A DNA stretch of 64,000 bases from Peribacillus kribbensis DSM 17871. Its GTDB lineage: Bacteria > Bacillota > Bacilli > Bacillales > DSM-1321. Every line of letters begins with the position of its first letter. Position 1 is the first letter of the stretch. Shown piece by piece: positions 27,459 through 36,951 of the stretch. The stretch covers positions 340,928 to 404,927 of the forward strand of contig NZ_KE387239.1 of assembly GCF_000430765.1 (NCBI RefSeq), written 5' to 3'. The position numbers and the translations under genes were made by a program. The notes under the pieces are model-generated. The model made no database searches and was not told the origin of the DNA. It saw only the letters and a program-made list of their open reading frames with translations.

Positions 27459-28307
27459 CTAATTGATACCTCCATCTATAAACTCTTTTATGCAGGTGAA
27501 TACTTTTTCCGGTTCTTCTTCTGGTAAAAGATGGCCTGCATGATTAAATACAATCAGCTTTGCATGTGGAAGATCACTCTCCAGGCGCTGGCCGACCCTA
27601 AGGGGAACAATCTTGTCCTGCTCTCCCCAAATAAGAAGGCAGGGAGTCTGGATCTGCTTTAAATCCTCTGTGTTAAGATCTTCTTCACGGTCCCTTATCA
27701 TTTTTGTAAGCCCCTTAAATATTTGGTCATCAAGAAATGGCTCCATATATCCATCAATCATATCCTGGTCGATCATTTCTTGATTGAACACGACACTTCG
27801 AAGATTTTCTTCAACGCCTGACTTTTCGAGCCAGCGCTTTACAAGCAGGTGAAAAAAAGGGAGGCGGCTGCTCATTACGAGGAGTCTGCCTAATTTCTGC
27901 ATATACCCCGAGCTGCACAAAAGGACTGCCCCTTCCACTCTTTCAGAATCCTGCTGCATCATATTCAAGCAGATTTGGCCGCCCATGGAATGGCCTGCCA
28001 AAAGTACTTTTTTGATACCCAGGCAGTTTAATAGCTCAAGGGCAAGAAGAGCCTGGTTGCGGCTTGAATACAGATACTTTTGGCTTTTTCCGCTGCTTCC
28101 AAAAGGAGGGAGATCCATAGATAGAATATTATATTCCTGCCGGAGGTAAGGGATCAGCCTGCGGAAGCTGAAGGAGGATGATAAAAAACCGTGGATTAGC
28201 ATGATGGTTGGTGCAGAAGGATTCTGTGGATAGTATTCATAATAAATGTCGTGGCCTAAGATGGTCATCCTCCTGCCCGTGTTTTCCGAAGTTTGTAAGG
28301 CTTTCAT
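27459..28307 (-). CDS. yugF: Alpha/beta hydrolase YugF
   Basis: A 282-aa alpha/beta-hydrolase fold enzyme. Oxyanion segment LIHGFLSSSFSFRRL, nucleophile elbow AGHSMGGQ (Ser), acid in GEQDKIVP and His in NHAGHLLPEE. The substrate is not known. ATG 28307 has an AAGGAGGGG site; 22 extra N-terminal codons in the open frame are rejected. Similar to B. subtilis YugF. Confidence 0.9.
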   Translation of the reverse strand: MKALQTSENTGRRMTILGHDIYYEYYPQNPSAPTIMLIHGFLSSSFSFRRLIPYLRQEYNILSMDLPPFGSSGKSQKYLYSSRNQALLALELLNCLGIKKVLLAGHSMGGQICLNMMQQDSERVEGAVLLCSSGYMQKLGRLLVMSSRLPFFHLLVKRWLEKSGVEENLRSVVFNQEMIDQDMIDGYMEPFLDDQIFKGLTKMIRDREEDLNTEDLKQIQTPCLLIWGEQDKIVPLRVGQRLESDLPHAKLIVFNHAGHLLPEEEPEKVFTCIKEFIDGGIN

Positions 28308-28384
28308 AGTTACCCCTCCTTGTTTTACAAATATTTTACCCTTCCCGTGATAAAAACTCTCTCTAATAGGCAAGAATGGTTTAA

Positions 28385-28413
28385 TAAAAAAATCCCAGGC
28401 GGCCTGCCGGGGA
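28385..28413 (-). terminator. Terminator of the SASP gene
   Basis: TCCCCGGC pairs with GCCTGGGA on the minus strand, followed by seven T residues. Confidence 0.85.
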
Positions 28414-28437
28414 CTTCTGCATTTTTGTATTATTCAC

Positions 28438-28698
28438 TTAGCTATTTCTTTTGGTCAAACTTTCTTGAGCCATCCTGACTAAATCCTTTACCATGCTTCC
28501 GCCGAGCCTTCCTCCCACTTTACCTGCCTGTTTGGAAGTAAGTCGGCCATTATAGCCCTTTTCTAAAGGTACACCCATTTCTTTAGCTGCTTCGTATTTA
28601 GCATTCTCTGGAATATCGGCGTGGACAGTTCTTGCCTTCAAGTCGTCAAGTGCCCGCCGGGCTTCGGGCACAAGAATGCGGTTCCTTCTTCGGGACAT
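28438..28698 (-). CDS. Alpha/beta-type small acid-soluble spore protein
   Basis: An 86-aa SASP. These proteins coat spore DNA and protect it from UV and heat, and are degraded at germination. Family landmarks are KYEAAKEMGVPLEKGYNG, which includes the germination-protease site region, and GKVGGRLGGSMVKDLV. The basic N-terminus (MSRRRNR) differs from the major SspA/B types, so it is a minor relative. Good ribosome site and its own terminator; likely forespore-expressed. Confidence 0.9.
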   Translation of the reverse strand: MSRRRNRILVPEARRALDDLKARTVHADIPENAKYEAAKEMGVPLEKGYNGRLTSKQAGKVGGRLGGSMVKDLVRMAQESLTKRNS

Positions 28699-28856
28699 CG
28701 ATTTTCTCCTTTCCTTCTAGTTTTAAAGGCTCTATATAGAGGGTATGGATGAATGACTTCTTAAAAATTTTGAAGTCTTTCATAATGTTCCTTTTGATGA
28801 TGGAATCATTCTCTCATATAAATTGGAAGAAAAATAAAAAGAAATGGAGCCGAAAG

Positions 28857-29117
28857 ATGAAACTCAAACAAAAATCTCCATTAATCATAGGTCTTGTATT
28901 AATGGCAGTTTCCACATTAATTTGGTGTTTTCCTTTTATTGTTCCCTTTTTAGACCTTTCTGGAAGAGGGAAAGCAGGCTTATCGGCGGTTTTGATCGTG
29001 ACAGCAGAAATTTTGTTTTGGATAGGGGTGCTGCTAGCTGGAAAGGAAGCGGCAAAGTCGTATAAACGCTGGGTTAATCCGGCCAGCTGGTATCAAAAAA
29101 TAAAAGGGCGGCCTTGA
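28857..29117 (+). CDS. Two-helix membrane protein (transporter-suffix-like)
   Basis: An 86-aa protein with membrane helices at about residues 8-30 and 40-62 and a basic tail (KSYKRWVNPASWYQKIKGR). The pattern SPLIIGLVLMAVSTLIWCFP is seen in short Bacillus proteins labelled transporter-suffix-domain. The role is unknown. ATG 28857 is chosen since TGGAG lies 7 nt upstream; an earlier ATG at 28749 is possible but gives an atypical N-terminus. Confidence 0.7.
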   Translation: MKLKQKSPLIIGLVLMAVSTLIWCFPFIVPFLDLSGRGKAGLSAVLIVTAEILFWIGVLLAGKEAAKSYKRWVNPASWYQKIKGRP

Positions 29118-29353
29118 AACCAAAAAAAGGAGGCTGTCTTCCAAGTTCCTTCGCTGGGACCAGCTTCCTGGAATTTTCATTCCAGGTGTCAAATAGACAG
29201 AAACTAAAAGAAAGCCTCAAATAAAGGGGGGGAATACTAGAAAGCTAGAAAGCCTTATCACACATTATTTCCAGTTCATCAATATTTATACAAAAAATCT
29301 GAAACATTTGAAGAAATTCAGAGGAGAAATATCCTGGATGATTATCGTGAGGC

Positions 29354-29569
29354 TCATACATAAGGGACCGTGCCGCTTGTGTAAAGCTCACTTGCGGGGA
29401 TTTCAAGTACATTGGACAATCGTAATAGTGCAAGCAAATCAGGAACCTTTTCTCCCGATTCATATTTTTCCACTACATGAGTCCCAACCTGTATTTTCAA
29501 GGCTAACTCCTGTTTCGTTAACTTTCTCATTTCCCTTAAAATTTTTATGTTTTGACCCAGCTGTGACAT
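29354..29569 (-). CDS. XRE-family HTH regulator
   Basis: A 71-aa single-domain DNA-binding protein of the Cro/C1 type. The helix-turn-helix spans LTKQELALKIQVGTHVVEKYESG, followed by VPDLLALLRLSNVLEIPASELY. No extra sensing domain. ATG 29569 is favoured because GGAGGA has 6-nt spacing to it. The targets are unknown; there is no adjacent cotranscribed gene. Confidence 0.87.
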   Translation of the reverse strand: MSQLGQNIKILREMRKLTKQELALKIQVGTHVVEKYESGEKVPDLLALLRLSNVLEIPASELYTSGTVPYV

Positions 29570-29650
29570 AGGCATTCCTCCAATATACCAGACGTGTGTA
29601 CTATTTTATTAGCGGAACCCAGGAAAGGTGCAGTACAATCTAAGATAATT

Positions 29651-29679
29651 TTGATTAAAGGACGGGCTTGTGTTATAAT
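29651..29679 (+). promoter_or_regulatory. Sigma-A promoter of yugI
   Basis: TTGATT (29651-29656) and a perfect TATAAT (29674-29679) are separated by 17 bp, about 50 bp before yugI. Confidence 0.7.
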
Positions 29680-29730
29680 TTTTAATTGCGTATATAAGGA
29701 GAAAAAATATAAATATATAGGAGTGTTTTC

Positions 29731-30135
29731 ATGTCTGAAAAATACGAAGTAGGTTCAGTAGTTAAAGGTAAGGTAACGGGAATTCAATCTTATGGTGCAT
29801 TTGTTGCACTCGACGATTCTACACAAGGTTTGGTTCATATTTCTGAAATTACTCACGGTTTTGTAAAAGATATCAACGAGCATCTTAAAGTGGGCGATGA
29901 AGTAAATGTAAAGGTCCTATCTATTGATGAAAATGCCGGTAAAATCGGCCTTTCCATCCGTGCGACAGAGGAAGCCCCTGAGCGTCCTCAGGTACAGAAA
30001 AAAGCACCGAAGAAACGCCAGGCAACAGTTAAGTCTTCAACTGTTGCTGAAAGCACAGAAGGCTTCAACACTCTAAAGGACAAGCTGCAAGAGTGGATTG
30101 ATCAGTCACAGCGCGAGGACTTGATCAAGAAGTAA
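29731..30135 (+). CDS. yugI: S1-domain RNA-binding stress protein YugI
   Basis: A 134-aa protein with one S1 RNA-binding domain (residues 5-75: GSVVKGKVTGIQSYGAFVAL, GLVHISEIT, GDEVNVKVL) and a basic linker (KKAPKKRQ). A C-terminal helix ends EDLIKK. It matches B. subtilis YugI (general stress protein 13), thought to associate with ribosomes. AGGAGTG ribosome site. Confidence 0.93.
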   Translation: MSEKYEVGSVVKGKVTGIQSYGAFVALDDSTQGLVHISEITHGFVKDINEHLKVGDEVNVKVLSIDENAGKIGLSIRATEEAPERPQVQKKAPKKRQATVKSSTVAESTEGFNTLKDKLQEWIDQSQREDLIKK

Positions 30136-30151
30136 TAAGCTTACATGAATT

Positions 30152-30229
30152 CCGGCTGTACAGCACGGGCCATGCTCTAAGGATGGAACGATCCATAGAC
30201 ATGAGTCCTGCTGAAACAGCCGGTTTTTT
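30152..30229 (+). terminator. Terminator of yugI
   Basis: CCGGCTGT (30152-30159) pairs with ACAGCCGG (30216-30223) over a long partly structured loop, followed by six T residues. Confidence 0.8.
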
Positions 30230-30362
30230 GTTTGCATCCACATTTTTAAGGATTATGAACGTTACCCACCTTCCGCCTCAATTAAATGAGAAAGGGAATA
30301 TCAGTCTCTTTTCTATATTCATAAATTGAAAAACATAAATATGCGGCATACCTTTTTATTCC

Positions 30363-30378
30363 TCGAAAGCGCTTTTAA
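30363..30378 (+). promoter_or_regulatory. Weak cre-like site before rocD
   Basis: TCGAAAGCGCTTTTAA matches the CcpA operator consensus WTGNNARCGNWWWCAW with two mismatches on either strand, 70 bp before the rocD start. CcpA control of arginine catabolism is plausible but unproven here. Confidence 0.35.
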
Positions 30379-30446
30379 CTTTTGGTTTTTTTATCCCTGA
30401 TGACCATGTACAATAAAGGAGAAGTTTCGGAATGGAGGAATAAAAG

Positions 30447-31646
30447 ATGACAGTGCAGACGAAGTCAAATCGTGTGATTGAGCAGACTGATAAGTACGGA
30501 GCCAACAATTATCATCCCCTGCCGATTGTTATTTCAGAAGCGGAAGGAGTTTGGGTGAAGGATCCGGAAGGAAACAGGTATATGGACATGCTGAGTGCCT
30601 ACTCCGCGGTTAACCAGGGACACCGCCATCCGAAGATCATCCAGGCGCTGAAGGACCAGGCAGACCGGGTAACCCTGACTTCCCGTGCCTTCCATAATGA
30701 CCAGCTGGGACCATGGTACGAAAAAATCTGCGGTCTTACAAACAAAGATATGGCCCTTCCGATGAATACCGGGGCAGAAGCAGTGGAAACGGCGATCAAG
30801 GCTGCCCGGAGATGGGCTTACGACGTAAAGGGAGTGGGCGATAACCAGGCCGAGATCATTGCCTGTACTGGAAACTTCCATGGACGGACGATGACAGCAG
30901 TTTCGCTCTCATCCGAAGAGGAATATAAGCGTGGTTTCGGACCTATGCTTCCCGGAATTAAACTGATTCCATTCGGCGATCTTGATGCTTTAAAGAATGC
31001 AATCACTCCTAACACAGCTGCTTTCCTGATTGAACCCATTCAAGGGGAGGCAGGCATCATAATCCCTAAGGAAGGCTTCTTGAAGGCAGCGAGGGATTTA
31101 TGCCATGAACATAACGTTTTATTCATTGCAGATGAAATTCAAGCCGGTTTAGCGCGATCAGGCAAAATGTTCGCCTGCGAGTGGGAAGATGTCGAGCCGG
31201 ATATGTATATATTAGGAAAGGCATTGGGAGGAGGAGTGTTTCCGATTTCCTGCGTAGTTGCAGACAAAGACATTCTGGGAGTTTTCAATCCTGGGTCACA
31301 CGGTTCAACCTTTGGAGGAAATCCTATGGCATGCGCGGTCTCGATTGCGTCACTTGATGTAATTGTCGAGGAAAAGCTTGCAGAGAGATCCCTTGAGCTT
31401 GGCGAGTACTTTGCCGGGAAACTAAAAGAAATCAACAACCCGATGATTAAGGAAGTCCGGGGAAGAGGCTTATTCATCGGTGTTGAACTTAGCGGGCCTG
31501 CACGGCCTTATTGTGAGCAGTTAAAGGAGGAAGGTCTTCTTTGCAAGGAAACACACGATACGGTCATCCGGTTTGCCCCTCCTTTAATCATCTCCAAAGA
31601 AGATTTGGACTGGGCAATCGAGCGAATCAAAAAAGTACTGTCTTAA
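30447..31646 (+). CDS. rocD: Ornithine aminotransferase RocD
   Basis: A 399-aa class III PLP aminotransferase converting ornithine and 2-oxoglutarate to glutamate semialdehyde and glutamate in arginine/ornithine catabolism. Motifs: [45 protein letters not shown] and the PLP lysine in [11 protein letters not shown]. Full family length. No other roc gene is adjacent and no clear sigma-54 (-24/-12) promoter is seen, unlike the B. subtilis roc operons. Confidence 0.96.
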   Translation: MTVQTKSNRVIEQTDKYGANNYHPLPIVISEAEGVWVKDPEGNRYMDMLSAYSAVNQGHRHPKIIQALKDQADRVTLTSRAFHNDQLGPWYEKICGLTNKDMALPMNTGAEAVETAIKAARRWAYDVKGVGDNQAEIIACTGNFHGRTMTAVSLSSEEEYKRGFGPMLPGIKLIPFGDLDALKNAITPNTAAFLIEPIQGEAGIIIPKEGFLKAARDLCHEHNVLFIADEIQAGLARSGKMFACEWEDVEPDMYILGKALGGGVFPISCVVADKDILGVFNPGSHGSTFGGNPMACAVSIASLDVIVEEKLAERSLELGEYFAGKLKEINNPMIKEVRGRGLFIGVELSGPARPYCEQLKEEGLLCKETHDTVIRFAPPLIISKEDLDWAIERIKKVLS

Positions 31647-31688
31647 TCCCCAGCCAGGCAAATATTTATGCATTTTAGATAGAATAAC

Positions 31689-31724
31689 AAAACATAGCCC
31701 AAATGCTTGGGCTATGTTTTGTTT
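31689..31724. terminator. Convergent terminator rocD/yuzA
   Basis: A perfect 14-bp stem AAAACATAGCCCAA with TTGGGCTATGTTTT around a 4-nt loop, between convergent genes. Confidence 0.93.
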
Positions 31725-31738
31725 AAACAAGGCTTTTT

Positions 31739-31978
31739 TTAACGGGTTGGTCTTGCTTCCGGGTCTCTTGCAGTCCGTTCCTGTGGATCTCGTACAAATA
31801 AAAGACCGATATTTACCAGACCAGCAATTCCCACAAGACCATAAATGATCCGGGAAAGTGCTGAATCCTGGCCTCCGAAAATGGCAGCAACAAGGTCAAA
31901 CTGGAAAAAACCCACCAATCCCCAGTTGATGGCACCTATTATAGTAAGTACTAGGGCAACTCGTTGAATAGCACTCAT
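31739..31978 (-). CDS. yuzA: DUF378 membrane protein YuzA
   Basis: A 79-aa DUF378 protein with two membrane helices (about residues 6-26 and 41-62). It carries the family motif IGAINWGLVGFFQFDLV and a basic, hydrophilic tail. Similar to B. subtilis YuzA, function unknown. Strong AAAGGAGGG ribosome site. Confidence 0.92.
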   Translation of the reverse strand: MSAIQRVALVLTIIGAINWGLVGFFQFDLVAAIFGGQDSALSRIIYGLVGIAGLVNIGLLFVRDPQERTARDPEARPTR

Positions 31979-32158
31979 GTTATACCCTCCTTTAATTGAT
32001 GGTTCATTTTATAGATTGTATAACATGACGGAAATTATTCTCCTCCACTGAATTTAGAATTTAGAACTGAGAGATCGAAAAACATTCTTTTTTCAATCTA
32101 ATTTTTTGATATTGTCCCGCAAATTTAGCATAATAAAGAGCGAAGGAGGCTGAAAAAT

Positions 32159-33322
32159 ATGTTAAATTTTACTTTTAAAAATCCTGTTAAATTGATATTT
32201 GGCAAGGATCAGCTGGATCAGCTCAAAAACGAAGTACCGGCTTACGGAAAAAAAGTTCTTCTTGTGTATGGTGGAGGAAGCATTAAAAAGAGCGGTCTTT
32301 ACGATAAAGTCATGACGATTCTTAAAGACATCAACGTAGAGGTTCATGAGCTCTCCGGCGTTGAGCCTAATCCCCGGATTACAACGGTCCGGAAAGGTGT
32401 AGACATCTGTAAAACTGAAGGAATCGATTTTATCCTCGCTGTTGGCGGAGGAAGTGTAATCGATTGTACGAAAGCCATTGCTGCGGGTGCTAAATATGAT
32501 GGAGATGCATGGGATATTGTCATTAAAAAGGCAGAAGTAAAAGCGGCCCTTCCATTTGGAACAGTCCTGACTCTTGCGGCTACAGGCTCTGAAATGAATT
32601 CAGGATCCGTTATAACGAACTGGGAAACTCAGGAGAAATACGGCTGGGGCAGCCCGCTTACATTCCCGCAATTTTCTATCCTGGATCCGGAAAATACATT
32701 TACCGTGCCTAAGAATCATACGATTTATGGTATGGTCGATATGATGTCGCATGTTCTTGAAACTTATTTGCATCAGGGAACGAACACAGTTCTGCAAGAC
32801 AGAATGTGTGAATCCATCTTGCAGACGGTTATTGAAACTGCACCTGTTTTGCTTGAAAACCTTGAGGATTATGAGGCCCGGGAAACCATTCTTTATTCCG
32901 GAACCATTGCATTGAATGGTATGGTTTCTATGGGGATCCGCGGAGATTGGGCTACTCACAATCTGGAGCATGCTGTCTCGGCGGTTTATGACATTCCGCA
33001 TGCAGGCGGTCTGGCCATTCTGTTCCCTAATTATATCCGCCATGTGATGAATGAAAATGTCGGCAGAGTCAAACAGCTTGCAGTCCGGGTGTTCGGTGTT
33101 GATCCGGAAGGTAAATCTGATGAAGAAGCAGCTCTTGAAGGCATCCAGAAGCTCAGCGATTTCTGGAGCAGCTTAGGAGCTCCTTCACGCCTTGCTGACT
33201 ATGATATTGATGAGTCAAAAATTGAGGTTATGGCAGATAAGGCTATGGCTAACGGGGAATTCGGCAACTTTAAAAAGCTGAACCGTGACGATGTTTTAGC
33301 GGTATACAGGGCTTCTTTATAA
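32159..33322 (+). CDS. yugJ: Iron-type alcohol (butanol) dehydrogenase YugJ
   Basis: A 387-aa group III (iron-containing) alcohol dehydrogenase, NAD(P)H-dependent butanol-dehydrogenase type. Nucleotide segment [13 protein letters not shown] and [15 protein letters not shown]; metal ligands in [12 protein letters not shown] and [20 protein letters not shown]. It likely reduces aldehydes. B. subtilis has two neighbouring paralogues (YugJ, YugK); only one is present here. Separate terminator downstream. Confidence 0.9.
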   Translation: MLNFTFKNPVKLIFGKDQLDQLKNEVPAYGKKVLLVYGGGSIKKSGLYDKVMTILKDINVEVHELSGVEPNPRITTVRKGVDICKTEGIDFILAVGGGSVIDCTKAIAAGAKYDGDAWDIVIKKAEVKAALPFGTVLTLAATGSEMNSGSVITNWETQEKYGWGSPLTFPQFSILDPENTFTVPKNHTIYGMVDMMSHVLETYLHQGTNTVLQDRMCESILQTVIETAPVLLENLEDYEARETILYSGTIALNGMVSMGIRGDWATHNLEHAVSAVYDIPHAGGLAILFPNYIRHVMNENVGRVKQLAVRVFGVDPEGKSDEEAALEGIQKLSDFWSSLGAPSRLADYDIDESKIEVMADKAMANGEFGNFKKLNRDDVLAVYRASL

Positions 33323-33336
33323 TACAACCGGGTAAG

Positions 33337-33370
33337 AGCACACATTTTTTATAAAATGTGTGCTTTTTTT
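33337..33370 (+). terminator. Terminator of yugJ
   Basis: AGCACACATTTT pairs with AAAATGTGTGCT, followed by a T-run. Confidence 0.92.
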
Positions 33371-33455
33371 AAAACATAAGAATTCGGAAGACTAAACAGG
33401 GTAACTTATATTATTAGGGCGGCCATTCAAGACAGCCGTTAAAAGGAGGATTAAG

Positions 33456-34802
33456 ATGGGGCATATAAAATTCGACTATTCAAGCGCACTCTCTTTCTTC
33501 GGGGAGCACGAGGTCTCTTATCTAAAGGATGCAGTTAAGACGGCTCACAAAACTCTTCATGAGGGAACAGGTGCGGGAAGTGACTTTTTAGGATGGATTG
33601 ATCTTCCTGTCGATTATGACAAAGAGGAATTCAGCCGGATTCAGAAAGCAGCGGAAAAAATTAAATCGGATTCCGACATTTTAATCGTGATCGGGATCGG
33701 AGGTTCTTATCTGGGTGCACGTGCAGCCGTGGATATGCTTCAGCACAGCTTTTATAATGCATTGCCGAAGGAAAAGAGAAAAACTCCCCAGGTTCTGTTT
33801 GCCGGAAACAATATCAGCTCTACATACATGAGAGACTTGATGGACCTGCTGGAAGGAAAGGATTTTTCCATTAATGTGATTTCTAAATCCGGTACGACAA
33901 CAGAGCCGGCCCTCGCTTTTCGTATTTTCCGCAAGATCCTGGAGGATAAATATGGTGCTGATGAGGCGAAAAAGCGGATCTATGCAACAACGGATAAAGC
34001 CCGCGGCGCCCTGAAGACTCTGGCAGATGAGGAAGGCTATGAAAGCTTTGTCATTCCAGATGATGTCGGTGGAAGATATTCTGTCCTTACTGCAGTCGGA
34101 CTGCTGCCTATTGCCGTAAGCGGAGCCAGCATCGAAGACATGATGAAAGGGGCAGCGGATGCCCGCGAGGAGTTCAGCAAGCCAGATATCGAAGAAAATA
34201 TGGCGTATCAATATGCCGCCGTGCGAAATATTCTCTATGCCAAAGGCAAAACCATTGAAATGCTTATCAACTATGAACCGGGACTTCAGTACTTCTCTGA
34301 ATGGTGGAAGCAGCTATTCGGAGAAAGTGAAGGGAAAGACCAAAAAGGCATTTATCCTTCCTCCGCTAACTTTTCAACTGACCTGCATTCGCTTGGTCAA
34401 TATGTCCAGGAAGGACGCAGAGATTTATTTGAAACGGTCATTAAGGTGGAAGAGCCACGTCACTCCCTTAATATCGAAAAAGAGGAAAATGACCTGGATG
34501 GCCTGAATTACCTTGCAGGGCAGACGGTGAATTTTGTAAACAATAAGGCATTCCAGGGCACCCTGCTTGCCCATACGGATGGCGGAGTTCCAAACCTTGT
34601 TGTTACCATCCCTGCGATGGACGCTTATACATTCGGGTATCTGGTTTATTTCTTTGAAAAAGCCTGCGGCATCAGCGGCTATCTGCTTGGAGTCAATCCA
34701 TTCGATCAGCCAGGTGTGGAAGCTTATAAAGTCAACATGTTTGCTCTCCTTGGCAAACCTGGATTTGAAGAGAAAAAGGCAGAACTTGAGAAGCGCCTGT
34801 AG
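33456..34802 (+). CDS. pgi: Glucose-6-phosphate isomerase
   Basis: A 448-aa Pgi catalysing glucose-6-phosphate/fructose-6-phosphate interconversion in glycolysis. Motifs: [18 protein letters not shown], the SIS-fold phosphate site [25 protein letters not shown], and the C-terminal [10 protein letters not shown] with the catalytic lysine. AAAGGAGG ribosome site. Short Gram-positive form, monocistronic. Confidence 0.97.
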   Translation: MGHIKFDYSSALSFFGEHEVSYLKDAVKTAHKTLHEGTGAGSDFLGWIDLPVDYDKEEFSRIQKAAEKIKSDSDILIVIGIGGSYLGARAAVDMLQHSFYNALPKEKRKTPQVLFAGNNISSTYMRDLMDLLEGKDFSINVISKSGTTTEPALAFRIFRKILEDKYGADEAKKRIYATTDKARGALKTLADEEGYESFVIPDDVGGRYSVLTAVGLLPIAVSGASIEDMMKGAADAREEFSKPDIEENMAYQYAAVRNILYAKGKTIEMLINYEPGLQYFSEWWKQLFGESEGKDQKGIYPSSANFSTDLHSLGQYVQEGRRDLFETVIKVEEPRHSLNIEKEENDLDGLNYLAGQTVNFVNNKAFQGTLLAHTDGGVPNLVVTIPAMDAYTFGYLVYFFEKACGISGYLLGVNPFDQPGVEAYKVNMFALLGKPGFEEKKAELEKRL

Positions 34803-34855
34803 TCTGATAAAAAGCCCGCGGGATTCTACCTGAGATCCAGCTGGTGTGATAGAGA

Positions 34856-34890
34856 GAGTTCGGAATGTTCTCGTTCCGGGCTCTTTTTAT
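34856..34890 (+). terminator. Terminator of pgi
   Basis: GAGTTCGGAA pairs with TTCCGGGCTC (one mismatched pair), followed by five T residues. An alternative outer AAAGCCCG/CGGGCT pairing also exists. Confidence 0.75.
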
Positions 34891-34994
34891 TGTCCGTTTG
34901 TGGGAAAACTGGCTAGAATAAACACCACAGTAAGCACAGATAATCCAGTCCCTTGGGGTATCCTAAGATTAACCTGGAACAAGGGGTGTGTTCT

Positions 34995-35399
34995 ATGATA
35001 AAAATTGCTTCCCGAATTGAAGGGGAAATATTTTCGCTTTTCGATTTAGAACAAAGCCTGAAGCCTATAGGTTATACAATCGGCGGAAATTGGGATTACG
35101 AACACGGATATTTTGATTATAAAATTGACGATAGTCATGGATATCAATTTTTAAGGGTTCCTTTCCGTACCAAGAGCGGGCAGCTGGACTCAAGGGGAGC
35201 CGCGGTTGAAATGGAAAGGCCCTTCCTGCTTGCCCATAGATATGAAGGTGGACTTGATGATCATTCCAACATTGGGAATGTATCTGCCGCATTTAATCAA
35301 TTCCAGGAACCTGAAGATCCTGATGCAGAATTTCCTGAAAAGTATGTGGGGCTGGGAAGATCGCTTGTCCAGGAATTAGAGTCGCTATTACTGGATTGA
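34995..35399 (+). CDS. yugN: YugN-like family protein
   Basis: A 134-aa protein of the YugN-like family with IGGNWDYEHGYFDYKID and ALDxG-type spacing in MERPFLLAHRYEGGLD. B. subtilis YugN is of similar length and also lies near pgi; its function is unknown. ATG 34995 follows AAGGGG at 8 nt; an upstream extension to 34953 is rejected. Confidence 0.88.
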   Translation: MIKIASRIEGEIFSLFDLEQSLKPIGYTIGGNWDYEHGYFDYKIDDSHGYQFLRVPFRTKSGQLDSRGAAVEMERPFLLAHRYEGGLDDHSNIGNVSAAFNQFQEPEDPDAEFPEKYVGLGRSLVQELESLLLD

Positions 35400-35567
35400 T
35401 GCCGATTGGAGGATGGGGGGAGATTTCCTCCCTCAGCCTCAACGCTGCCTAATGTACATACAAAAAATATGCACCTGTTTTCTTTCTTAAAAATACTCTT
35501 CTAGTAAATGAAGCTATGCAAAATCAGACTTATCCATTAAAATGGACATGAACTGAATATCTTTGAG

Positions 35568-35793
35568 AGTGCCCTCATGATAGGGATAATAGGGAAACCG
35601 GTGCAAATCCGGTGCAGCCCCCGCTACTGTAAGCGTGTTAAAGAATGATAAAGCCACCGGGCCAAACCGGGAAGGCTTTTAGGCTTTGGAAAGAAAGCCG
35701 CGCTGAGCCAGGAGACCTGCTTTTAAAGAAAGAAGTACTTATGCTTCGGTGGGAAGAATAAGCCAAGACGCGGGATATTCATTTTGCAGGCCG
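35568..35793 (+). promoter_or_regulatory. Adenosylcobalamin riboswitch
   Basis: All canonical blocks of the cobalamin aptamer are present in order. AATAGGGAAACCGGTG is followed by GCAGCCCCCGCTACTGTAAG (the B12 box) and then GCCACCGG. Finally come AACCGGGAAGGC and GAGCCAGGAGACCTGC. The expression platform ends with the intrinsic terminator at 35794. It precedes the btuF-type gene, so B12 should switch off the uptake operon. Confidence 0.97.
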
Positions 35794-35821
35794 GCCCTTG
35801 ACTTATGTCAAGGGCTTTTTT
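35794..35821 (+). terminator. Riboswitch expression-platform terminator
   Basis: A perfect 9-bp stem, GCCCTTGAC with GTCAAGGGC, a TTAT loop and six T residues, located between the aptamer and btuF. Confidence 0.93.
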
Positions 35822-35979
35822 GTCTTTATGGAGAGGCGAAAAACATCCATACATGCTGGCGCTTATATACCATCAGGCATACGGAAGGAGGAGAAAAATA
35901 GGAGTGAGGGGAGAATGACATGTGCAGGTAATGGAAGCTAGTCAAGCCAATAAATGAATATAGAACGGAGATTAAACGA

Positions 35980-36951
35980 ATGAAAGCGAACAAGTTAGTC
36001 AGTATAATTGCAGCTCTACTGTTTTTAACCTTAAGTATCCTGACCGGATGCGGCTCAAATGGCGCAGGCCATGACGAACATAAAAAGTCTGAGACGGCCA
36101 CAACAAAAGATACATATCCCGTTACTCTTACAGACGATGAAGGCGAGAAGGTAACAATTGAGAAGAAACCGGAGAAAGTCATCTCTGTTACTCCAAGCAC
36201 CACGGAGATTGTATATGCTCTCGGGCTCGGAGACAAAGTTGTAGGGGTATCAGACTATGATAATTACCCTCCGGAAGTAACGAAAAAAGAGAAGGTAGGA
36301 GCAGTCGACATCAATCTGGAAAAGGTATTGTCACTGCAGCCGGACCTGGCTTTACTTGATGATACTCATTATAAATCACATAAGGATGTTATAAAAAAAT
36401 TGCAGGATGCGGGAATTGCCGTTTTCATTATTAACAGCAGCAAAAATTCTTTTAAGGAAGCCTATGATTCCATCAAGCTGGTAGGAGAGGTGACCGGCAC
36501 AACTAAAAAGGCGGACGCCATTGTAAAAGATATGCAGAATCAATTGGCTGAAATCAAGGAAAAAGCAAAAGCCGTCAAAGAAAAGAAAAAGGTTTGGGTG
36601 GAAGTATCCCCGCAGCCAGAGATTTATACAACAGGAAAAGGCACGTACATGCAGGAAATGCTTGATGCCATAGGTGCGGAAAATGCCGCCCAGGACCAGC
36701 AGGGATGGGCAAAGGTAAGTGAAGAGCAAGCAGTCAAATACAATCCGGATGTTATTATTACGACGTATGGATATTATGTGAAAAACCCTGCGGAGCAGGT
36801 CATGAGCCGCAAAGGGTGGGCCGCAGTTCCAGCGGTGAAAAATAAACAGGTTTTTGATGTGAACAGTGATACGGTCACGCGTCCGGGGCCCCGCCTTATA
36901 GAGGGAGTGGCGGCACTTGGAAAAGCGGTTTACCCGGATGTATTCAAGTAA
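35980..36951 (+). CDS. btuF: Cobalamin ABC transporter substrate-binding lipoprotein
   Basis: A 323-aa lipoprotein with signal and lipobox LTGCGS (Cys at about residue 24), a charged linker, then a class III binding-protein fold (VISVTPSTTEIVYALGLGDK, LLDDTHYKSH, KKVWVEVSPQPEIYTTGK). The corrinoid substrate is inferred from the B12 riboswitch upstream. It corresponds to YvrC/BtuF and overlaps the permease gene start. Confidence 0.92.
   Translation: MKANKLVSIIAALLFLTLSILTGCGSNGAGHDEHKKSETATTKDTYPVTLTDDEGEKVTIEKKPEKVISVTPSTTEIVYALGLGDKVVGVSDYDNYPPEVTKKEKVGAVDINLEKVLSLQPDLALLDDTHYKSHKDVIKKLQDAGIAVFIINSSKNSFKEAYDSIKLVGEVTGTTKKADAIVKDMQNQLAEIKEKAKAVKEKKKVWVEVSPQPEIYTTGKGTYMQEMLDAIGAENAAQDQQGWAKVSEEQAVKYNPDVIITTYGYYVKNPAEQVMSRKGWAAVPAVKNKQVFDVNSDTVTRPGPRLIEGVAALGKAVYPDVFK

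Noticed and set aside
28749..28856. Upstream ATG for the 28.9-kb membrane protein
   Set aside because: The extra 36 residues are basic and atypical, and the internal ATG at 28857 has a usable ribosome site; the upstream start cannot be fully excluded.
29169..29188. CCTGGAATTTTCATTCCAGG palindrome
   Set aside because: A short perfect hairpin without a T-run; probably part of a weak terminator after the 28.9-kb gene, too little to call a separate element.
29245..29463. 72-codon minus-strand frame overlapping the XRE gene end
   Set aside because: It is in a different frame from the clear HTH domain and lacks a ribosome site. A frameshifted C-terminal extension of the XRE gene was considered, but the 71-aa protein is already a normal length.
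30380..30446. Sigma-54 promoter for rocD
   Set aside because: No TGGCAC-N5-TTGCA-type -24/-12 element was found.
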